A DNA stretch of 64,000 nucleotides from Paenibacillus albus (GCF_003952225.1 NZ_CP034437.1:5284501-5348500); one strand, 5' to 3'. Numbered from the stretch's first letter, positions 50,646 through 60,210 are shown. Program-made: numbers and translations. Notes: a model not told the origin generated them from the sequence alone.

Positions 50646-51638
50646 TTATTTCACGTACAGGCGGCCTGTTTCTTCCCAGATCTCGCCTGGCGCCAAGCTG
50701 TACAACCCGATTTGATCCGCTGGCAGATCACTGAATGGCGCATTGACCAGGTTCACTTGCGGCTCAGGGCAGAAGAAGCCTTCTGTCGCGCCGTTGTTCC
50801 AGATCATCCACTGCTTGTACGATGTTCCGACATCATACACGAGTGTTGCACCATGCTGCGTATCGGTCAGCTCCATCCGGTTGCGCCCATTCTGAGCGAC
50901 AGCCGTGTAGTGGTTATCGAGAGACTCGAAGAACGGATAAACGCCTTCGCCTTTCATCAGCTCTTCGTTCGCTGTCAGCGATTGATACTCGCCTGTCGGC
51001 AGCATCCGCTCGCTCATCGCCCAGCGGTCGCCGATCGTCAGCTTCAGGCGATAATCCTTCGCCGAGCTGCCCGGAATGAACGGCGCGTTCACGGACGTAT
51101 GGAACGCGAATAGGCAAGGCATCACATCATCGCCATCGTTGCGGACGAGAACATGCTGCTGCAAGCCGTCTTCGCTGATCGAATAGCGAAGCTTTACGGT
51201 GAACTTATGCGGCAGATACGTGTAAACCGCGCTTTGCTCGTCCACTTTCAGCGAAACAACGACATAGCTTTCGGTCGCCGTCGTGCCGAAATCATCGACC
51301 GTCCACGTCTCGCTGTGCACGAAGCCGTGCAGATGATTGCCCGTAGCCGGCTCATTAACCGGGAACTGGTACGTGCGGCCGTTCCAAGGGAACTTGCCGT
51401 CTTCGAACCGATTCGGCGGAATAAGGACCGGAATGCCATGAATGAATGGACGCGCCTTGAACGATTCCATCTCGTCCATCGTCGGCTCATGCAGCAGCTG
51501 CCAGCCCTTCGATGTATCGCGGAATGCGATCAGGTTGCCGCCAACCTCAGGCAGCAGCGCTGCTTCGTAGCGGCCGAACTTCAGCCATACGGCAGGCTCG
51601 CCTTGATACGTGCCTTGAAATGCTTGGTTATCGCTCAT
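50646..51638 (-). CDS. Aldose 1-epimerase-family protein
   Basis: A 330-residue galactose-mutarotase-fold enzyme, likely interconverting sugar anomers. Visible landmarks are RYEAALLPEVGGNLIAFRD at the start, the NRF/Gly segment IPPNRFEDGKFPWNGRTYQF, the catalytic-type His in HLHGFVHSETW and AFHTSVNAPF, and a late FFCPEPQVNLVNAPF carrying the likely catalytic Glu. It is the last gene of a four-gene minus-strand operon with esterase, aldo/keto reductase and dehydrogenase. GGAGAG lies about 11 bases before the ATG. Confidence 0.87.
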   Translation of the reverse strand: MSDNQAFQGTYQGEPAVWLKFGRYEAALLPEVGGNLIAFRDTSKGWQLLHEPTMDEMESFKARPFIHGIPVLIPPNRFEDGKFPWNGRTYQFPVNEPATGNHLHGFVHSETWTVDDFGTTATESYVVVSLKVDEQSAVYTYLPHKFTVKLRYSISEDGLQQHVLVRNDGDDVMPCLFAFHTSVNAPFIPGSSAKDYRLKLTIGDRWAMSERMLPTGEYQSLTANEELMKGEGVYPFFESLDNHYTAVAQNGRNRMELTDTQHGATLVYDVGTSYKQWMIWNNGATEGFFCPEPQVNLVNAPFSDLPADQIGLYSLAPGEIWEETGRLYVK

Positions 51639-51692
51639 CGCTAATCTTACTCTCCTTTATGCTCCGTCACAGAAGCTGCAACGCTACGCAAA

Positions 51693-52508
51693 TTAATACT
51701 GGTACCGCTTCAGCCACAGTCCGCAAACGCTCGTCCAGTTCGCAACATGCGGATCGCTCTCTGCAAGACCTAGACCATGTTCGCCATGCTCATAGACATG
51801 CAAGTCGAACGGAACGCCTGCGCGGCGGAGTGCCAGCGCAAAGTTCAAGCTGTTCTCCACGGGCACCGGTCCGTCATCCGACGTATGCCAGAGGAACGTC
51901 GGCGGCGTGTCCGTCGTTACTTGAAGCTCACCGCTCAGCTGCTCGATCATCGCAGGGTCCGCCTGATCGCCGAGCAGATTAATTCGCGAGCCTTCATGCG
52001 TATACGGGTCACGCAGCGTAATAACCGGGTAGCAGAGGATCAGCTGATCCGGTCGGCACGACATGCGCTCGATCGGATCTGCCGACTCCAGGTTCCCTGC
52101 ATCATAGTGCGTCCCTGCCGTCGACACGAGGTGACCGCCCGCGGAGAAGCCGAGCACGCCGATCTTGTTGTCCGCGATGCCCCATTCTGCCGCATGCAGG
52201 CGCACATGACGAATCGCCCGCTGCACATCCAGCAGCGCTGCCGGATATTGGTATGGCGCGACGCGGTAGCGCAGCACGAAGGCAGAGATGCCGATGCTGT
52301 TCAGCCACAGCGCAATCGGCTCCCCTTCATGATCGGCGCGCATGCCGTAGCCGCCGCCTGGGCAGACGATGACAGCGCCCCTACTCACGCTGCTATCGCC
52401 GTCCACCAAGTATGGCGTCAGCGCGGGACGATCCTCGTCCGTCACTCCGGCTGCAAGCGGCGCTCCTTCAGGCCATAGCTCGATTACTTGGTGCGAAGAT
52501 CCAGCCAT
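51693..52508 (-). CDS. Alpha/beta-hydrolase esterase (acetyl-xylan-esterase-like)
   Basis: A 271-residue cytoplasmic esterase without signal peptide. The oxyanion segment is VIVCPGGGYGMRADHEGEP, the nucleophile elbow is VLGFSAGGH (Ser near residue 122), and the acid and His follow in LWHTSDDGPVPVENS and EHGEHGLGLA. The sequence type matches the BD-FAE/esterase-lipase group that removes acyl groups from sugars. Its ATG lies inside the 3' end of the aldo/keto reductase gene (25-bp overlap), implying translational coupling. Confidence 0.87.
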   Translation of the reverse strand: MAGSSHQVIELWPEGAPLAAGVTDEDRPALTPYLVDGDSSVSRGAVIVCPGGGYGMRADHEGEPIALWLNSIGISAFVLRYRVAPYQYPAALLDVQRAIRHVRLHAAEWGIADNKIGVLGFSAGGHLVSTAGTHYDAGNLESADPIERMSCRPDQLILCYPVITLRDPYTHEGSRINLLGDQADPAMIEQLSGELQVTTDTPPTFLWHTSDDGPVPVENSLNFALALRRAGVPFDLHVYEHGEHGLGLAESDPHVANWTSVCGLWLKRYQY

Positions 52509-53416
52509 TTGATTTCCTCCATGGACAGCTCAAGATTAGTTGCTTCCAGGCACGACTTCATCTCTGCTTCGTTACGCGCACCGATGATCGCCCCAGTTGG
52601 GAACGACTGGTTCAACACGTAAGCAAGCGCGATTTGAATCGTCGATACGCCCTTCTCTTTACCCAGCTTCTCGGCGCGGCTATAACGTTCCCAGTTATCG
52701 TCATTATAGAACACACGAACCAAATCTGCATCTGTCCGATCTTCAGGCGTGAAGCGGCCCGTGAAGAAACCGCGCGCTTGCGAGGACCAAGACAGCAGCG
52801 GCAGGTTCGATTGCTCATGCCATGCAAGAATCTCATCGTCGACGCTAATGCAATCCGCCCAATATGGCTCTTTTGCCTTAGCAAGGCTGAGGTTCGGGCT
52901 GCTGAATTCGAAGCCGCGCAAGCCGTTCTTCGCTGCGTATTCATTTGCTTCCTGCAGACGAGCCGTTGTCCAGTTCGAGCCGCCGAACGTGCGGATGCGT
53001 CCTGCTTCGATATGCTCGTTCAGAATATCTACGATCTCGCCAACCGGCACGTTCGTGTCGTCGCGGTGCAGCGCGTAGATATCAATATAATCCGTGCGCA
53101 GACGCTCTAGGCTAGTCATAAGCTCGTTATAAATCGCGTTCTTATTCACTTGAGGGCCGTTCTGGTTCGGGTGGCCGCCCTTCGTCCAGACGTTAATCTG
53201 ATCGCGGTTCTTGCGCTGCTCCATCCAGATGCCGAGCGCCTTCTCGCTCTCGCCGCCGCTATAGATATATGCGCTGTCGATCGTGTTTCCGCCGATAGCT
53301 ACATAGTTATCCAAGACCTCGCTTACCGTTTCAATAATAGCTGGGCTAAAATAATCCGACCCCATGATCAGCTGAGAAATACCTTGTTTCACGCCTGGCA
53401 ATTGAATCTGTTTCAT
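52484..53416 (-). CDS. Aldo/keto reductase
   Basis: A 310-residue NAD(P)H-dependent reductase with an AKR TIM barrel. The catalytic tetrad is visible: Asp in GGNTIDSAYIYSGGES with Tyr following, Lys in VWTKGGHP, and His in IDIYALHRDD. The cofactor-binding end includes SFPTGAIIGARNEAEMKSCL. It is in an operon with esterase, epimerase and a Gfo/Idh/MocA dehydrogenase, so a carbohydrate or sugar-derived carbonyl substrate is likely. AGGAG is at 8-9 bases. Confidence 0.9.
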   Translation of the reverse strand: MKQIQLPGVKQGISQLIMGSDYFSPAIIETVSEVLDNYVAIGGNTIDSAYIYSGGESEKALGIWMEQRKNRDQINVWTKGGHPNQNGPQVNKNAIYNELMTSLERLRTDYIDIYALHRDDTNVPVGEIVDILNEHIEAGRIRTFGGSNWTTARLQEANEYAAKNGLRGFEFSSPNLSLAKAKEPYWADCISVDDEILAWHEQSNLPLLSWSSQARGFFTGRFTPEDRTDADLVRVFYNDDNWERYSRAEKLGKEKGVSTIQIALAYVLNQSFPTGAIIGARNEAEMKSCLEATNLELSMEEIKWLDLRTK

Positions 53417-53471
53417 TATAGTTGCTCCTATTCTATGTTCTCGTATAAGATAGATAAGTTCGACTAGAGGA

Positions 53472-54458
53472 TTAGATGCTTACGCGTTTACGCGAATAAG
53501 CGGATTCGAGACACGCGTCAATGACCTTCATATTGGCAACAGCGTCGTCACCGGCAAAGTCTGCCTCTTGCTCGCCCCATACGATTCTTGCGAACGTATC
53601 GGCTTGCAGGGCATATTGGTTAAAGACAGGCTGCTCGACTTCGCGCTTGCCGCCTTTGGAATGAACAATAAAGTTCGGGTTCCCGATATAGGCTTCAGGT
53701 ACTTCAATACGACCTTCTGTGCCCAGAATTTCAAGCGTATTCCGGAATGCCGCCCACATGCCGCAGTCGAAAGTCAGCGCGACTTTGTTCGGGAATTCAA
53801 CAATACCGGATGCCATCATATCGACATTGTCGTGTTCTGGCGAGAGCAGCGCATGTACGGTTGCCGCTTCTGGCTCCGTGCCAAGAATGAGCCTTGCTGC
53901 GCTGAGCGGATAGCAGCCCACGTCATAGATTGAGCCGCCGCCCCAGTCTCTGCGGTAACGAACATTCTTCGAATCGCCTGCATTGTTGAACGTGAATGTG
54001 CCATGAAGGCCGCGCAGCTCGCCGATTTCGCCGGATGCGATAATCTCGGCAATCGCTTTGTAGCGAGGGTGCTGGCGATACATGAACGCTTCTGCCAGAT
54101 GCACGCCATTCTTCTTGGCAGCATCCGCCATACGCTGTGCTTCCTGAGCGTTCATTGCGATTGGCTTCTCGCAGAGCACATGCTTGCCTGCTTCCATTGC
54201 ACGAATGGACCATTCCATATGTAAGTAATTCGGGAGCGGGATATAGATCGCATCGATCTCCGAATCTGCCAATATCTCTTCATAGCTGCCGTATGCTTTC
54301 GGAATGCCAAGCTTCGCAGCAGTTTCTTCAGCTTTCGCAAGGTCTCTGCTTGCAATCGCTTTCACTTCACCGGTATCAGAAAGTTTCGTACCTGGAATAA
54401 CGGAATTGACGGCGATGCTGGCACAGCCGATAACGCCCCAACGCAATTTACGGGTCAC
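53472..54458 (-). CDS. Gfo/Idh/MocA-family dehydrogenase
   Basis: A 328-residue oxidoreductase: Rossmann start RWGVIGCASIAVNSVIPGTK, signature HVLCEKPIAMNAQEA near residue 95, and C-terminal domain with DWGGGSIYDVGCYPLSAARL, where Asp/Tyr-type catalytic residues lie. D-xylose dehydrogenases and related sugar dehydrogenases look like this. I prefer the GTG at 54458 with AAAGGTGG 8 bases upstream over the in-frame GTG at 54470, which overlaps that site. First gene of the 54.5-50.6 kb operon, 55 bp before the aldo/keto reductase. Confidence 0.9.
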   Translation of the reverse strand: MTRKLRWGVIGCASIAVNSVIPGTKLSDTGEVKAIASRDLAKAEETAAKLGIPKAYGSYEEILADSEIDAIYIPLPNYLHMEWSIRAMEAGKHVLCEKPIAMNAQEAQRMADAAKKNGVHLAEAFMYRQHPRYKAIAEIIASGEIGELRGLHGTFTFNNAGDSKNVRYRRDWGGGSIYDVGCYPLSAARLILGTEPEAATVHALLSPEHDNVDMMASGIVEFPNKVALTFDCGMWAAFRNTLEILGTEGRIEVPEAYIGNPNFIVHSKGGKREVEQPVFNQYALQADTFARIVWGEQEADFAGDDAVANMKVIDACLESAYSRKRVSI

Positions 54459-54582
54459 TTTGATTGCCACCTTTTTGAGAAATTAGATTCGTCCCTAGTA
54501 TAGTCCATATTGATGTGGGAAGAAATATAAAACAACTACATTTTCATATAACAATCACGTCTCAACGAAAGTAGGAAATGAC

Positions 54583-55194
54583 TTGGAACACCTGCTGGAA
54601 CTGCTTATTTTTCGCTATGGATATGTAGGGCTTATGCTTGCTCTCGCCCTTGGAATTGTTGGCATTCCCGTTCCGGATGAAGCTTTGCTCACCTATTCCG
54701 GGTTTCTCGTAAACAGCGGAATGCTGCATATGATCTGGGTCATGCTCTGCGCATTTCTCGGTGCGGCATTCGGCATAACGGCCAGCTATAGCATCGGCAT
54801 CCGGTTCGGCCTGCCCTTCCTGCTGAGGTATGGACCGAAGCTGCATATCTCCCCCGCGAAGATCGAACGCGCGCAGGGCTGGATGAACAAATACGGTAAT
54901 ATGCTGCTTTTCGCAGGCTTCTTCGTTCCAGGCCTGCGTCACATGACCGCCTATATGGCAGGAATGTCGCGTCTGAAGCTTCGCACGTTCATGCTGTACG
55001 CCTACGCTGGAGCGTTCATTTGGAGCACCGTCTTCATCTATGTCGGCTACATGCTCGGGGAGCAATGGCTCACCGTGAAGCACTATGTTCACCATTATGG
55101 CTCAGCGTTCGTCCTAATCGGCGCAATAGTCGCGCTTGCTCTCGTCAGCCTTAAGGTGCTGCATACAATGAGGAAAGTGAAAGCCTCCCGCTAA
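54583..55194 (+). CDS. DedA-family membrane protein
   Basis: A 203-residue protein of the DedA/VTT superfamily, whose members flip lipid carriers or support membrane homeostasis. Family features are GYVGLMLALALGIVGIPVPD near the start, EALLTYSGFLVNSG with the conserved acid, and FAGFFVPGLRHMTAYMAGMS, where the Arg usually preceding the '.PG.R' turn appears as Phe. About five hydrophobic segments. It uses a TTG start with AGGAA 6-7 bases upstream. It converges with the arylamine N-acetyltransferase gene, overlapping it by 4 bp. Confidence 0.88.
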   Translation: MEHLLELLIFRYGYVGLMLALALGIVGIPVPDEALLTYSGFLVNSGMLHMIWVMLCAFLGAAFGITASYSIGIRFGLPFLLRYGPKLHISPAKIERAQGWMNKYGNMLLFAGFFVPGLRHMTAYMAGMSRLKLRTFMLYAYAGAFIWSTVFIYVGYMLGEQWLTVKHYVHHYGSAFVLIGAIVALALVSLKVLHTMRKVKASR

Positions 55195-55970
55195 CGCTGG
55201 ATGCCAAAATATTTCAGAAGCGCAGCGTCGAACTCTCCATCGCTGGTCGGCGTAAGCACCTCTACATCGGAATCTTTGAAAACGCGAACCTCGCTGCCAA
55301 ATACCGTAATGCGCCCATCGTTAGTCCGAATCGCGAGAATCGGAGTCTGTTTAAAGATCGAATCCGGCGCATTCTCGCACCAAAAAGTAGCAAACTCGTA
55401 ATCCCCCGCAAGCTGCGGCTCCTCCGTAAACGAGTAGATCCGGTGCCATTCTTCCCGCTTCAGCTCGGTTAGAAACCAGCCATACTCCTTATCAGGCTCC
55501 AGCCGGTAGATCTCATCCCCCTGCGTCTGCTCCTTATAAGCAATCATCTCAATCGGCTCTCTCGGTACGATTCCGCCAACTCCAACGTCGCACAGATACG
55601 GCTTGCCATCTACGATAACCTTCAGCACCTGATGACGGCGCTTCGGCGGCGAATCGGTAGAATCGCGCCAGAACCTTGCGACTAGATCAGTAACATCATA
55701 GCCTAGCTCGCGCAGCAGCCAGCCAAACAGCGCATTCAGCTCGAAGCAGTAGCCTCCTCTTCGACGCGTGACGATTTTGTCATGAAGCTTAGTGATGTTC
55801 AGCGACAAAGGGATTCCTCTCAAAATATCCAGGTTCTCATAGGGAACCGCGTGGAGATGGCAATACTGCAGCTTCGCAAGCACGGCTGCGCTTCCATCGA
55901 GCGGTCCTGAGTAGCCGATTCGGTCCAGATAAGCTTTAACTTCCGGTGACAGCTGATGCTGTTGCTCCAT
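55191..55970 (-). CDS. nat: Arylamine N-acetyltransferase (NAT)
   Basis: Transfers acetyl groups from acetyl-CoA to arylamines and hydrazines. The 259 residues show the complete catalytic triad: Cys75 in RRRGGYCFELN, His113 in KRRHQVLKV and Asp128 in PYLCDVGVGG. The family start YLDRIGYSGPLDGS and HAVPYENLDI are also present. No partner gene is next to it on the same strand, so its role is probably xenobiotic detoxification. AAAGGAG lies about 12 bases upstream of the ATG. Confidence 0.94.
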   Translation of the reverse strand: MEQQHQLSPEVKAYLDRIGYSGPLDGSAAVLAKLQYCHLHAVPYENLDILRGIPLSLNITKLHDKIVTRRRGGYCFELNALFGWLLRELGYDVTDLVARFWRDSTDSPPKRRHQVLKVIVDGKPYLCDVGVGGIVPREPIEMIAYKEQTQGDEIYRLEPDKEYGWFLTELKREEWHRIYSFTEEPQLAGDYEFATFWCENAPDSIFKQTPILAIRTNDGRITVFGSEVRVFKDSDVEVLTPTSDGEFDAALLKYFGIQR

Positions 55971-56168
55971 CTTCTAGTGCAGCTCCTTTTATCGTGGTTT
56001 GCGTTTCATTATAGCGTAGAACTGCGTATAATCAACATAAAACCGAGTGTAAACGGCTAGCGCATTCAAAATGATTGCAGAAGCTACGTTTCACGGGGCA
56101 TGGTAGAAAGGATACAAGTGAAGGTTATCATTTATATCATGTAACATAGAAAAGGATGCGAGCAGCGA

Positions 56169-57053
56169 GTGACCGTTTATAGAGGGGAAATGTTTTTCCA
56201 GCAGGATGATTTTCCATTCCATATCCATCGATACACGATTACACGGGGGGAGCATATCCCATCGCATACCCATGAGTTCGTGGAGCTTGTGTTCGTCGTC
56301 GAAGGCAGCGCCATCCACGAGATGTCCGGCCATACGTATCAGCTCGCTGCCGGTGATGTCTTCGTCGTGGAGCCGAACGTCTATCACAGCTACACCTGCT
56401 CGCCGGACAAAGAGACGATTGTGTACAACGTGCTCTTCGATGCCTCCTTCCTCCAGCAGGAGATGGAAGTGCTGCAGCAGATGCCTTCCTTTGTAGGCTT
56501 CTTCTATCTCGTTCCTTTTCTGCGCAAAAGCCAATCCTTCATCCCGTATCATCCGCTCCACCCTGCGCAGAGACTGCAAATCCAGTCCCACCTGCAGACG
56601 ATTGAAGATGAATTCCGCCATCAGCGCGAAGGCTACCAGCTCATGATCAAGACGCGATGGATCGAATGCCTCGTCTGGCTGAGCCGCTATCATCAGGAGA
56701 ATCGCAATTCGCAGAAGCCCACCGCCATTAGCGATCAAGCGTGGATGGAATCCATCGTCAACTACGTGGAGCTTCATTATTACCAGCCGTTCACGCTGCA
56801 GCAGCTCAGTCAGCTATGCGGGATGAGCGTCTCCTCGTTCACTGCCAAATTCAAAGATGCGACTGGCCTCAGCCTCGTCGACTATAAGCATACCGTTCAA
56901 GTGCGCCACGCCGCGAATCTGTTACAAACGACAGATAAGAAGGTGCTCGACATCGCGCTCGAGGTTGGCTTCGGCGACATCAGCTTCTTCAATCGAATGT
57001 TCCGCAAGCACACAGGAGCAACTCCTCGGGAGTATCGGCGCAGGCAAGATTGA
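56169..57053 (+). CDS. AraC-family transcriptional regulator
   Basis: A 294-residue regulator. The N-terminal cupin shows HIPSHTHEFVELVFVVEGSA and LAAGDVFVVEPNVYHSYTC, the C-terminal AraC domain is at about 195-292 (FTLQQLSQLCGMSVSSFTAK; KVLDIALEVGFGDISFFNRM). The GTG at 56169 is used here with AAAGGATG upstream; an ATG at 56190 would have its ribosome site too close. The target is not obvious: the neighbouring sugar transporter operon is on the opposite strand and ends toward it. Confidence 0.9.
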   Translation: MTVYRGEMFFQQDDFPFHIHRYTITRGEHIPSHTHEFVELVFVVEGSAIHEMSGHTYQLAAGDVFVVEPNVYHSYTCSPDKETIVYNVLFDASFLQQEMEVLQQMPSFVGFFYLVPFLRKSQSFIPYHPLHPAQRLQIQSHLQTIEDEFRHQREGYQLMIKTRWIECLVWLSRYHQENRNSQKPTAISDQAWMESIVNYVELHYYQPFTLQQLSQLCGMSVSSFTAKFKDATGLSLVDYKHTVQVRHAANLLQTTDKKVLDIALEVGFGDISFFNRMFRKHTGATPREYRRRQD

Positions 57054-57137
57054 TGCATGGCGAGATTATGGCTAAAAAAGGCTGACCCTATTTGATCAAC
57101 TACATCGCGAGAATAGCACACTCTCCCCCTCCACCCT

Positions 57138-57322
57138 CTAACGAACCCCACAATCGCTATTCGGGTAAAATTGCGGTCATAGAAATTCTAACGGACCCTA
57201 GAAACGTTATTCATCGAAAAAGTGCTACTTTGGTGCACAAAAGTGGTGAATAACGACTCCTGGGTCCGTTAGAGTTTTTGGCGAGCCAAAATCGGGTGAA
57301 TAACGTCTCTACGATTCGTTAG
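57138..57322. repeat. Nested inverted repeat of CTAACGR-headed units
   Basis: Within the gene-free stretch 57054-57440. Heads CTAACGAAC at 57138 and CTAACGGACCC at 57188 are 50 bp apart. Inverted copies GGGTCCGTTAG (57262-57272) and TTCGTTAG (57315-57322) face them, also 50 bp apart. The inner pair additionally matches through GTTATTCA (57206-57213) and TGAATAAC (57247-57254). The whole forms a long potential cruciform or RNA hairpin. It belongs to the same family as 50484-50580. Confidence 0.8.
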
Positions 57323-57400
57323 CGGGAGTGGTTGCGGCGATACGGTGGCGGTGACAGCCGTGGCAGCGACTACGTGCGCTGCGAACATGTTTAACCAACA

Positions 57401-57433
57401 AAAAAAAGCGATGCAGATTTCTCTGCACCGCTT
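57401..57433 (-). terminator. Terminator of the second sugar ABC operon
   Basis: Minus strand AAGCGGTGCAGA pairs with TCTGCATCGCTT (one mismatch), followed by seven T. Confidence 0.88.
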
Positions 57434-57440
57434 CCCCTTC

Positions 57441-59204
57441 TTATTTTCCACTCCAAAGTGCTACGCGGTCTTGAACATACTTCGTGTAGCCTGCTTCCAT
57501 TTTCTTCACGCCTGCTTTGTCGAGATCAGCCATGTAATCGTCCCAGATCTTGTCGAAGTCAGCTGGCTTCGCAAGGATTGCTTGTGGGATACGTTTCCAT
57601 GTGATGTCTTTCATTTTCGTACCCAGGATGGATACTTCGTCTTCGCCTGGAATTTGGATGTTCCATGCTGCGCCGTATGCCTTAGTCTTGAACTCATCTT
57701 CTTTAGGGAACAGATCTTTCCACGTTGTCGCTTTGTAAGCCGCCAATGTTTCTTTTTCTGCATCGCTGTAACCAACTACGAGCTGCTCAGGGAAGTTCTT
57801 TGTGTAGTAGTTGCCGGATTCATCCTTAGCGCCATCGCCGTAGTGAACCATCATGTTCCAGTAGAAGCCGATACCGGATTCTTTCGTGAATGCCGTGTTA
57901 TCGTTGTTGATGCGGTCTTGAACTTCTTTCGGTACTACACGCTTGCCATTCTCGATCTTGTAGTGCTTGCCTTCAATACCCCAGTTGTTGAGGACTTGGA
58001 ACTCATCAGATGCAAGGTAATCCAGGAACTTAATCGCACGAACCGGATCTTTACAAGTGCTGGAGATGGAGATACCATAGCCGCCCATGAAGCCTGTTGG
58101 CCAGAAGTCCGCTTGCTTGATGTCTTTGGACATGGTTACTGGATAGTGACCATAAGTTTCGTCGAACTTACCGGCTGTTTTGAGTGCTTGCTGTGCATCG
58201 TTGTAATCCCAATCTTGGTCGATCAGACCAAGCACGCGGCCTGTTGCGACTTTCGATTTGTACTGGTCATACTTTTGAACGAAGCTTTCTTTGTCAAGAA
58301 GGCCGATGTCGTTCATATGGTTCAACCAGCGGAAGTATTCCTTCTCTTCCGGACGACGGAAGTGGTAGATCGCTTCGTTCGTTGTTTGATCCACATAATA
58401 CTCGCCGTCATCGGAGCCGCCTGTCGTCGATACAGCAGGGTTCGTAACGGAAATGTACATATGCCAGTCATCTGCGTTCAACGATACGCCGATGTTTTTG
58501 TTGCCGTTCTCATCCGTTGGGTGCTTCGCGATGTACGATTTGATAACGCTCTCGTAATCTTGAACGGTACGGATTTCCGGGTAGCCAGCTTCCTTCACGA
58601 CGCGGTGCTGAAGCTCAAAGCCGCCGCCTGCAACGAACTTCTGCTCATTAACCGCAGCCCAAGTTGGAATTGCATAGATGGATTGGTCCGCATTCGTGTA
58701 CTTACCGCGAGCGAGGTTGTCGCCAAGTACGCGCTTAATATTCGGTGCATATTTGTTAATCAGGTCAGTCAAGTCGATAACAGCGCCTGCATCAACAAGC
58801 TTACCGATATCGCCTTTCGCGGAGATTAGGTCTGGATACTCGCCGCTTGTTGCCATAAGAGCTACCTTCTGGGCAGGATCGCCTACTGCGAACTCAGCAT
58901 CCAGCGTTACGCCGGTCTTCTTCGTCAGTTCTTTACTTACATCATCTTGCATGTTATTCCAGTTCGGATTCGGGTCTTCTGCAAAGAACGAGAAATTGAT
59001 CGGAGAAGTATCTTCCGCAGCTGCTGCGTCTTTGTTTGCGTTCGCATCATTAGTTGCATTGCCCGAATCAGCTGTAGCCGTATTGTTGCTTTTGTTTGCT
59101 TCGCTATTCGATGTATCGTTGTTGCTGCTGCCGCAGCCTGCGAGCAGACCTGCAAGCAATGTGACCGACATGAGAACCGAAGCGGTTGTTTTCTTTCTTT
59201 GCAT
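57441..59204 (-). CDS. Sugar-binding lipoprotein (LplA-like)
   Basis: A 587-residue extracellular solute-binding protein of the LplA group used with LplB/YtcP permeases. Lipobox LLAGC with Cys24, then a Ser/Asn/Ala-rich linker to about residue 70. The binding domain starts PINFSFFAEDPNPNWNNMQD and includes the Asp/Gly hinge GEYPDLISAKGDIGKLVDAG and GFMGGYGISISSTCKDPVRA. AGGAGGG precedes the ATG. It is the last gene of its operon. Substrate probably an oligosaccharide; related proteins bind pectin- or xylan-derived sugars. Confidence 0.93.
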   Translation of the reverse strand: MQRKKTTASVLMSVTLLAGLLAGCGSSNNDTSNSEANKSNNTATADSGNATNDANANKDAAAAEDTSPINFSFFAEDPNPNWNNMQDDVSKELTKKTGVTLDAEFAVGDPAQKVALMATSGEYPDLISAKGDIGKLVDAGAVIDLTDLINKYAPNIKRVLGDNLARGKYTNADQSIYAIPTWAAVNEQKFVAGGGFELQHRVVKEAGYPEIRTVQDYESVIKSYIAKHPTDENGNKNIGVSLNADDWHMYISVTNPAVSTTGGSDDGEYYVDQTTNEAIYHFRRPEEKEYFRWLNHMNDIGLLDKESFVQKYDQYKSKVATGRVLGLIDQDWDYNDAQQALKTAGKFDETYGHYPVTMSKDIKQADFWPTGFMGGYGISISSTCKDPVRAIKFLDYLASDEFQVLNNWGIEGKHYKIENGKRVVPKEVQDRINNDNTAFTKESGIGFYWNMMVHYGDGAKDESGNYYTKNFPEQLVVGYSDAEKETLAAYKATTWKDLFPKEDEFKTKAYGAAWNIQIPGEDEVSILGTKMKDITWKRIPQAILAKPADFDKIWDDYMADLDKAGVKKMEAGYTKYVQDRVALWSGK

Positions 59205-59290
59205 GTTGCAAACCCTCCTAATATTTATGAAAAATTATTGTATAAACAGGTTGCCCTGCGGATACCAAGATTGCCTGCTGCTCTTGCCCA

Positions 59291-60199
59291 TTAGCTCTTC
59301 ACTGCACCAAGTGTCATCCCTTTAACAAAATAACGCTGTAGGAACGGGTACACGACTAGAATCGGAACCGTAACGATAATGGTAATCGCCATCTTAACGG
59401 ATTCCGGCGAGATCGACGCCATCACCTCGACCATGTTGCGGCCGCGGAAGTTATCGGCGTTCGTCTGTGTGCTCTGAATGACCTTCATCAGCTCATATTG
59501 CAGCGTTGTCAGGTTATCCTTCGATGCATTGTAGAGGAATGTATCGAACCAGGAGTTCCATTGCCCAACCGCCAGGAAGAGCGCGATTGTCGCAAGCGCC
59601 GGCTTCGTAAGCGGCAGAATAACACGCCAGTAAATCGTAAAGTCATTGGCGCCGTCAAGCTTAGCCGATTCTTGCAGCGCATACGGGATACCGTCGATGA
59701 AGGAGCGGATGATGAATACGTTAAACGCACTGACAAGGCCTGGAAGAACATAGACGGCGAATGTGCCCATCATGTGCAGATCCTTGATCAGAATGTAGAA
59801 CGGGATCAAGCCGCCGGAAACATACATCGTCAGCGCCAGGAAGGTCGAGACGAACTTGCGACCCTGGAAGTCCACTCTGCTTAGCGTGAACGCAAGCATT
59901 GACGAGCTGATTAGACCAAGCACCGTACCAATGACAGTACGCAGTACCGATATTTTGAGCCCTTGAAGCAGGCCGGAGAAAGCAAAGATCGTATCATAAT
60001 TCTTTAACGTAAATTGTCTCGGGTAGATCGTAATGCCGCCTTTAACGCTGTCTGTAGAATCGTTCAGCGAGATCGCCAGTACATTCAGGAACGGATACAG
60101 CGTAACAACCGTTACAAGCAGGATCGCCACATACACCACGATATCGAAGATGCGGTCCGACCAAGGCGTGCCGCTTGCTGCCATTCTCTTTGTAGCCAC
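59291..60199 (-). CDS. Carbohydrate ABC transporter permease (YtcP type)
   Basis: A 302-residue CUT1 permease with six spans. The YtcP-type segment NVLAISLNDSTDSVKGGITI follows the first span. The EAA loop is IPYALQESAKLDGANDFTIY, then WRVILPLTKPALAT. The terminal GMTLGAVKS matches the conserved C-terminus of this group. It is 11 bp after its LplB-type partner and 86 bp before the binding lipoprotein. Confidence 0.94.
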   Translation of the reverse strand: MATKRMAASGTPWSDRIFDIVVYVAILLVTVVTLYPFLNVLAISLNDSTDSVKGGITIYPRQFTLKNYDTIFAFSGLLQGLKISVLRTVIGTVLGLISSSMLAFTLSRVDFQGRKFVSTFLALTMYVSGGLIPFYILIKDLHMMGTFAVYVLPGLVSAFNVFIIRSFIDGIPYALQESAKLDGANDFTIYWRVILPLTKPALATIALFLAVGQWNSWFDTFLYNASKDNLTTLQYELMKVIQSTQTNADNFRGRNMVEVMASISPESVKMAITIIVTVPILVVYPFLQRYFVKGMTLGAVKS

Positions 60200-60210
60200 C
60201 TTGTCGCCCC

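Noticed and set aside
56052-56068. Possible cre around TGTAAACGG upstream of the AraC gene at 56169
   Set aside because: The right half-site does not match the consensus.
57345-58829. Long open frame (494 codons) on the plus strand
   Set aside because: It is antisense to the binding lipoprotein at 57441-59204. Its translation is Cys/Val/Phe-rich without any recognisable domain, while the minus strand gives a lipobox and a full binding-protein fold.
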